Positions 60,997 to 64,000 of a stretch of DNA of 64,000 bases are shown one piece after another. Each line of letters starts with the position of its first letter. Positions within the stretch are counted from its first letter, which is position 1. This DNA comes from JAWLHJ01 sp039587535 (GTDB lineage Bacteria > Gemmatimonadota > Gemmatimonadetes > Longimicrobiales > Gaopeijiaceae), in contig JBDHIF010000013.1 in the NCBI GenBank assembly GCA_039587535.1, forward strand, positions 1 to 64,000, given 5' to 3'. The notes beneath the pieces were generated by a model that worked only from the letters and a program-made list of their open reading frames with translations, was not told the origin of the DNA and did not search any database. Position numbers and translations under genes: made by a program.

Positions 60997-61446
60997 ATGA
61001 GAACTGCTCGTTCGACGTTCTCCCTGCTCGTCACGCTCCTCGCCGCCGCGTCCTGCGGCGGTGATTCCCCCACCGGCGTGGATGGCGGGGACGACGGCGG
61101 GACCACTCGCGAGATCCTGGCCAACCCGAGCTTCTCCGACAACATCAACGAGATTCTGGTGAGGAAAGGTTGCACCGCGAGCCAGTGCCATGGCGGTGGA
61201 GCAGGAAACCTGACCCTGACCGGCAGCGCGTCGATGAACCTCGCGGCCCTGATCGACGTGCCCTCCTCCAGGGAGCCGGCATTCGTGCGTGTCCTGCCGA
61301 ACGACGCCGACAACAGCTACTTGGTCATCAAGCTGGAGGGCCGGCAGACGTCGGGGCAGCGCATGCCCATCGGCGGTGCAGCCCTCGACAACATCGACCT
61401 CACGAATATCAAGAACTGGATCAACAATGGAGCCCCGAACAACTGA
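60997..61446 (+). CDS. CX4CH-containing lipoprotein
   Basis: The 149-residue protein has a lipobox (AAASC, Cys20) and a single CTASQCH (Cys59-x4-Cys64-His65), a spacing seen in some c-type cytochrome-like domains instead of CxxCH. A later GQRMPIGG Met could be a distal ligand, and LTNIKNWINNGAPN is the C-terminal helix of such domains. It may bind haem c or only resemble it. AAGGAG precedes the start. It is followed by a strong hairpin and the DUF5777 gene. Confidence 0.75.
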   Translation: MRTARSTFSLLVTLLAAASCGGDSPTGVDGGDDGGTTREILANPSFSDNINEILVRKGCTASQCHGGGAGNLTLTGSASMNLAALIDVPSSREPAFVRVLPNDADNSYLVIKLEGRQTSGQRMPIGGAALDNIDLTNIKNWINNGAPNN

Positions 61447-61459
61447 TCCGGCTGAGATC

Positions 61460-61502
61460 GCGCCCCGGGGACCGAGCGATGGATGTGCTCGCCCCGGGGC
61501 GC
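61460..61502 (+). terminator. Strong hairpin between the CX4CH and DUF5777 genes
   Basis: GCGCCCCGGGG (61460-61470) pairs with CCCCGGGGCGC (61492-61502), and CGAGC/GCTCG extends the stem inside with a 9-base loop. It lies 14 bases after the CX4CH stop. With no T-run it may attenuate or stabilise transcripts instead of fully terminating them. Confidence 0.6.
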
Positions 61503-61538
61503 TCGTGATCGTGGAGTCCCCTCATCAGAGGAACTGCA

Positions 61539-62327
61539 ATGCATCTGATCGCCAAGTTGCTTCTCGTCGCCACAATCCTTCCCACCGCGCTCTCGGGCCA
61601 GGGATTCCCCGCGACGCAGGGCCCGAATCTCCCGAGCTCCGAGACCGTCTCCTCCGGGCAGGTGATGTTCGAGATCGCCCACCGCTTCCTCCCACCCTTC
61701 TCGGACGGGTCGGAGGCGCTATGGGGCCTTGATGGACCTGCACTCTATCGGCTGGGGCTCGCCTACGGCGTCTCCGACCGCTTCCTCGTCGGACTCCTCC
61801 GCTCCAACCTAGAGGACAACATGGAGCTGAACGCAAAGGTCCGAATCCTCGATCGCGACTCCTTCCCCGTCCAGGTAGCAGTGATGGCCGGCGTGGCGTG
61901 GAATACCGAGGTCGCGGAGGTCGAGGGTGCGGAGGACGGCGAGTCGCAGCAGTATCTGCAGGTCATCGTCGACGCAGGTCTGGGGGAACGTGCGACTTTG
62001 GGGATCGTGCCGAGCCTGCTACGCAATCCCAGAATCCGGGACGCCGATGCGGAAACCGCCTTCGCCCTAGGCGTGCATGGACACGTCGAGCTGTCGGACG
62101 GGATCGGAGTCATCGGAGAATGGCTCTTCAGCGAACCTCGGGAGGAGCTCGGCCGGGACAGTGGGGCCTTCGGATTGGAGTTCTCCACCCGGGGTCACAC
62201 GTTCAAGCTCTTGGCCACCAATCAGGTCCGATTGAGCCCAACCCAGTTCCTCGCCGGCGCGACCGTCGCCTTCGAGCCGGACGCGTGGAGGCTGGGTTTC
62301 AACATCACGCGAGTGCTTGCATTCTGA
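61539..62327 (+). CDS. DUF5777-family outer-membrane beta-barrel protein
   Basis: This 262-residue exported protein has a signal peptide and amphipathic strands. Family features include VMFEIAHRFLPPF near the start, YRLGLAYGVSDRFLVGLLRS, and a C-terminal RLGFNITRVLAF ending in Phe. DUF5777 barrels are usually encoded beside c-type-cytochrome-like proteins, as here. AGAGGAA upstream supports the start. Its role is unknown; an electron-transfer or export partnership with the CX4CH lipoprotein is inferred. Confidence 0.83.
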   Translation: MHLIAKLLLVATILPTALSGQGFPATQGPNLPSSETVSSGQVMFEIAHRFLPPFSDGSEALWGLDGPALYRLGLAYGVSDRFLVGLLRSNLEDNMELNAKVRILDRDSFPVQVAVMAGVAWNTEVAEVEGAEDGESQQYLQVIVDAGLGERATLGIVPSLLRNPRIRDADAETAFALGVHGHVELSDGIGVIGEWLFSEPREELGRDSGAFGLEFSTRGHTFKLLATNQVRLSPTQFLAGATVAFEPDAWRLGFNITRVLAF

Positions 62328-62755
62328 GCCGATCCCCTGAGTCGAAGTCCTCCTCGGGTGGAGGGTGGTACCAGGGGGTGGGTTGAGCGCCGAGGTCTTG
62401 CGGGTCCACTCTCAGGAGCGCTTCGCAGGTCCACCCTGGCTGCCGCTCTAAACCGCTGCGCACCCCTCCTTTGCGTCGGAGGCGATGATAACGGGCCAAA
62501 AGGGACCGACCAGCATCATGAGACAACGGCCCAATGCGGGAGACATCCGCGGTCCCGCCAGGCATCGGTCTTACTCAGGATCCGGCTCCATCGGGCACCC
62601 GGCCCGTCGGCACGCAGCCCTATCAGATCCCGCGGCCCATGAATGACGCGCCCGCCAGATCCAGCGGCTTCCCGGTCGCCAACCCGAACCCAGCAGGGTA
62701 TAGTGGTCCGGCGGGTCACGTCGCGGCCCGCCCCCCCTCCAACTGAGAAGACCCG
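62328..62755. other. Long intergenic region upstream of the TPR gene
   Basis: This 428-base stretch has no convincing gene on either strand; one plus frame (62534-62746) is open but Pro/Arg-rich. TATAGT at 62699-62704 is a possible -10 box about 52 bases before the TPR start, without a good -35. I see no tRNA or other RNA gene. Confidence 0.4.
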
Positions 62756-64000
62756 ATGACTCGCTTCACGACGTACCGATGTCACCGCTTGGTGACGACC
62801 GGCCTGACCGCTCTCCTGGGCTTATCGCTCGGGTTTCCAGCCGTTGCCTCGGCCCAGGCTGACGAGCAGGTGATTGACCTGTCCACCGACTCCGAGCAGG
62901 CTAGGACGCACTTTTGGGCCGGAATGGAGGAGACCCACAACGTCAGCCCAGGAGCGGCTTTCCAGCAGTTCGAGCTGGCCGTTGCGGCCGATCCGGATTG
63001 GGGCATCGCCCAAGTCATGCGAGCCCAATCCGCCGCCGTTCCGAACTCCGAGCGCCTCGAAGCGATCACTCAGGGCGTAGCGGCCATGGGTGGCGCCACG
63101 AGTGATGAGTTGCTGATAGCCGCGGCCATCCGGGCCTTCCGCTCCGGAAACGGCTCGGACGCGGCACACATGGTCGGCACCCTCAGTCGCAGCAACCCCG
63201 ATGATCCATACGCCGCGTTCTGGGCGGCCCAGACCGCCCCGGGCCGCGACAGCCAGATGGACGCCGTCGCCATGTGGGAGGGCCTGATCGAGGACTTCCC
63301 GGACTACGCCCCGTCACACAACATGCTCGCGTACGCCCGGTGGGGAGTTGAAGACAAGTCGGGCGCCATCGAGGCAGTCCGTGGATACCTTCGTCTCGCT
63401 CCCGATCACCCCAACCCGCACGATTCCTACGCCGAGATGCTCCAGGGGATCGGGCATTACGCCGACGCCCTGACCCACTACGGCCATGCGGCCTCTCGCG
63501 GAGAGCTGTACGACGCTGCTCACACGGGCATGGCGGAGACCTACGTGCTGATGGGCGACTTCCCGTCGGCGGCCCGGCACATGGAGATGGCCGCCGAGAT
63601 CGCCCGTGCTCCGAACATCCGGGTGAACCACCTTCGTGGAGCGGCCGCCGCCTACATGTTGGACGGGGATCGCACGGCGGCGATGAACGCTCTTGCCGAG
63701 GCCGTCGAAGCGGCGCCTAACGACAACTCGGCCGGGTTCGTCCATCTCCAGATGGCGCTCACCGCCGGCATGATGGGACGTGGCGGAGACGTCGCGGACC
63801 ACCTGACCCAAGCCGGCGAACTCACCGGCGGGGACGACGACACCCATTACGGCCTGAGCGCGCTGGCGCATGCTGCTGCCGGGCACGGCGATCAGGCCAT
63901 GGAGGCCGCGGGTCACCTTACCGACGCCGACCCGTTCTGGCACGCCGTTGGCCAGACGGCCCGCGCCATGGTCCTCTTGGAGGACGGCGACGCCCAGGGT
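62756..64000 (+). CDS. Exported TPR-repeat protein (partial)
   Basis: The 415 codons in the window begin with a signal peptide (LVTTGLTALLGLSLGFPAVASAQA). Helical repeats of the TPR type follow: ARTHFWAGMEE...AFQQFELAVAADPDW, GAIEAVRGYLRLAPDHPN, DALTHYGHAASRG, MNALAEAVEAAPND and DQAMEAAGHLTDADP. The reading frame stays open to the end of the window. Such proteins act as extracytoplasmic scaffolds. The missing C-terminus might reveal an enzymatic domain. Confidence 0.85.
   Translation, partial: MTRFTTYRCHRLVTTGLTALLGLSLGFPAVASAQADEQVIDLSTDSEQARTHFWAGMEETHNVSPGAAFQQFELAVAADPDWGIAQVMRAQSAAVPNSERLEAITQGVAAMGGATSDELLIAAAIRAFRSGNGSDAAHMVGTLSRSNPDDPYAAFWAAQTAPGRDSQMDAVAMWEGLIEDFPDYAPSHNMLAYARWGVEDKSGAIEAVRGYLRLAPDHPNPHDSYAEMLQGIGHYADALTHYGHAASRGELYDAAHTGMAETYVLMGDFPSAARHMEMAAEIARAPNIRVNHLRGAAAAYMLDGDRTAAMNALAEAVEAAPNDNSAGFVHLQMALTAGMMGRGGDVADHLTQAGELTGGDDDTHYGLSALAHAAAGHGDQAMEAAGHLTDADPFWHAVGQTARAMVLLEDGDAQG

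Noticed and set aside
62328..62755. Possible RNA gene in the longest non-coding stretch
   Set aside because: I found no cloverleaf, conserved loop or terminator; only a possible -10 box near the TPR gene.

Overview
This 64-kb window is GC-rich, dense bacterial DNA. It encodes outer-membrane barrels, porin-like proteins, many Sec, Tat and lipoprotein signal peptides, and a coproheme decarboxylase (HemQ). It shows long runs of same-strand genes joined by ATGA, GTGA or TGATG overlaps. The mix (HemQ, DUF5777 barrel, DUF3179 lipoprotein, secreted M14 peptidase, many amidohydrolases, a PqqD/HprK/AsnB-like operon) points to a diderm such as Gemmatimonadota. That is an inference from gene content, because no rRNA gene is present. 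I see no tRNA, rRNA, CRISPR array, insertion sequence or prophage.

Layout. (1) 1-4490, minus strand: an overlapping operon of two glycosyltransferases, a phosphoribosyltransferase-PqqD fusion, an HPr-kinase-like protein and the start of an asparagine-synthetase-like gene. It looks like a peptide-modification (lasso/RiPP-type) or polysaccharide-export locus. (2) 4.7-15.2 kb: secreted alpha/beta hydrolase, M14 carboxypeptidase, CNT nucleoside transporter, PQQ dehydrogenase, a tandem amidohydrolase and a NicX-like protein. (3) 15.2-18.6 kb: amidase with a small Tat protein, and a hydantoinase. (4) 18.6-40.9 kb: a large divergent catabolic island. Fifteen minus-strand genes (M32 peptidase down to M20 peptidase) and six plus-strand genes diverge from a control region at about 33.68-33.92 kb that holds a perfect 12-bp palindrome of the type bound by FadR-family GntR regulators. 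Such a regulator (27307-27975) is encoded inside. One ABC importer is split between the arms: binding protein and permeases on the minus arm, both ATPases on the plus arm. PuuE, AllA and an AllD-like dehydrogenase give a ureide flavour, but uricase and allantoicase are absent, so the true substrate is open. (5) 40.9-47.2 kb: DUF3179 lipoprotein, HemQ, and an operon ApbE / porin / FMN-binding protein / b-type-cytochrome-like membrane protein behind a perfect Fur-type 7-1-7 box. It probably makes an iron-controlled extracytoplasmic flavin electron relay. (6) 47.3-51.7 kb: two membrane proteins (one with CX3CP iron-sulfur motifs), a cystathionine gamma-synthase/lyase-type enzyme, YtoQ and a cold-shock protein between hairpins. 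(7) 51.7-55.4 kb: a decayed RibD-C/DHFR-like pseudogene, then an arsenic operon arsR-arsM-metallophosphoesterase-acr3 with two ArsR-type operators. (8) 55.4-64 kb: a Rieske-glutamate-synthase-like fusion, a D-aminoacylase-like lipoprotein, small secreted proteins, a CX4CH lipoprotein paired with a DUF5777 barrel, and a TPR protein that runs off the end.

Most likely under-described systems: the divergent split-transporter regulon with an unrecognised TIM-barrel-like enzyme; the Fur-controlled flavin relay; the phosphoribosyltransferase-PqqD fusion operon; and the metallophosphoesterase embedded in the arsenic operon.
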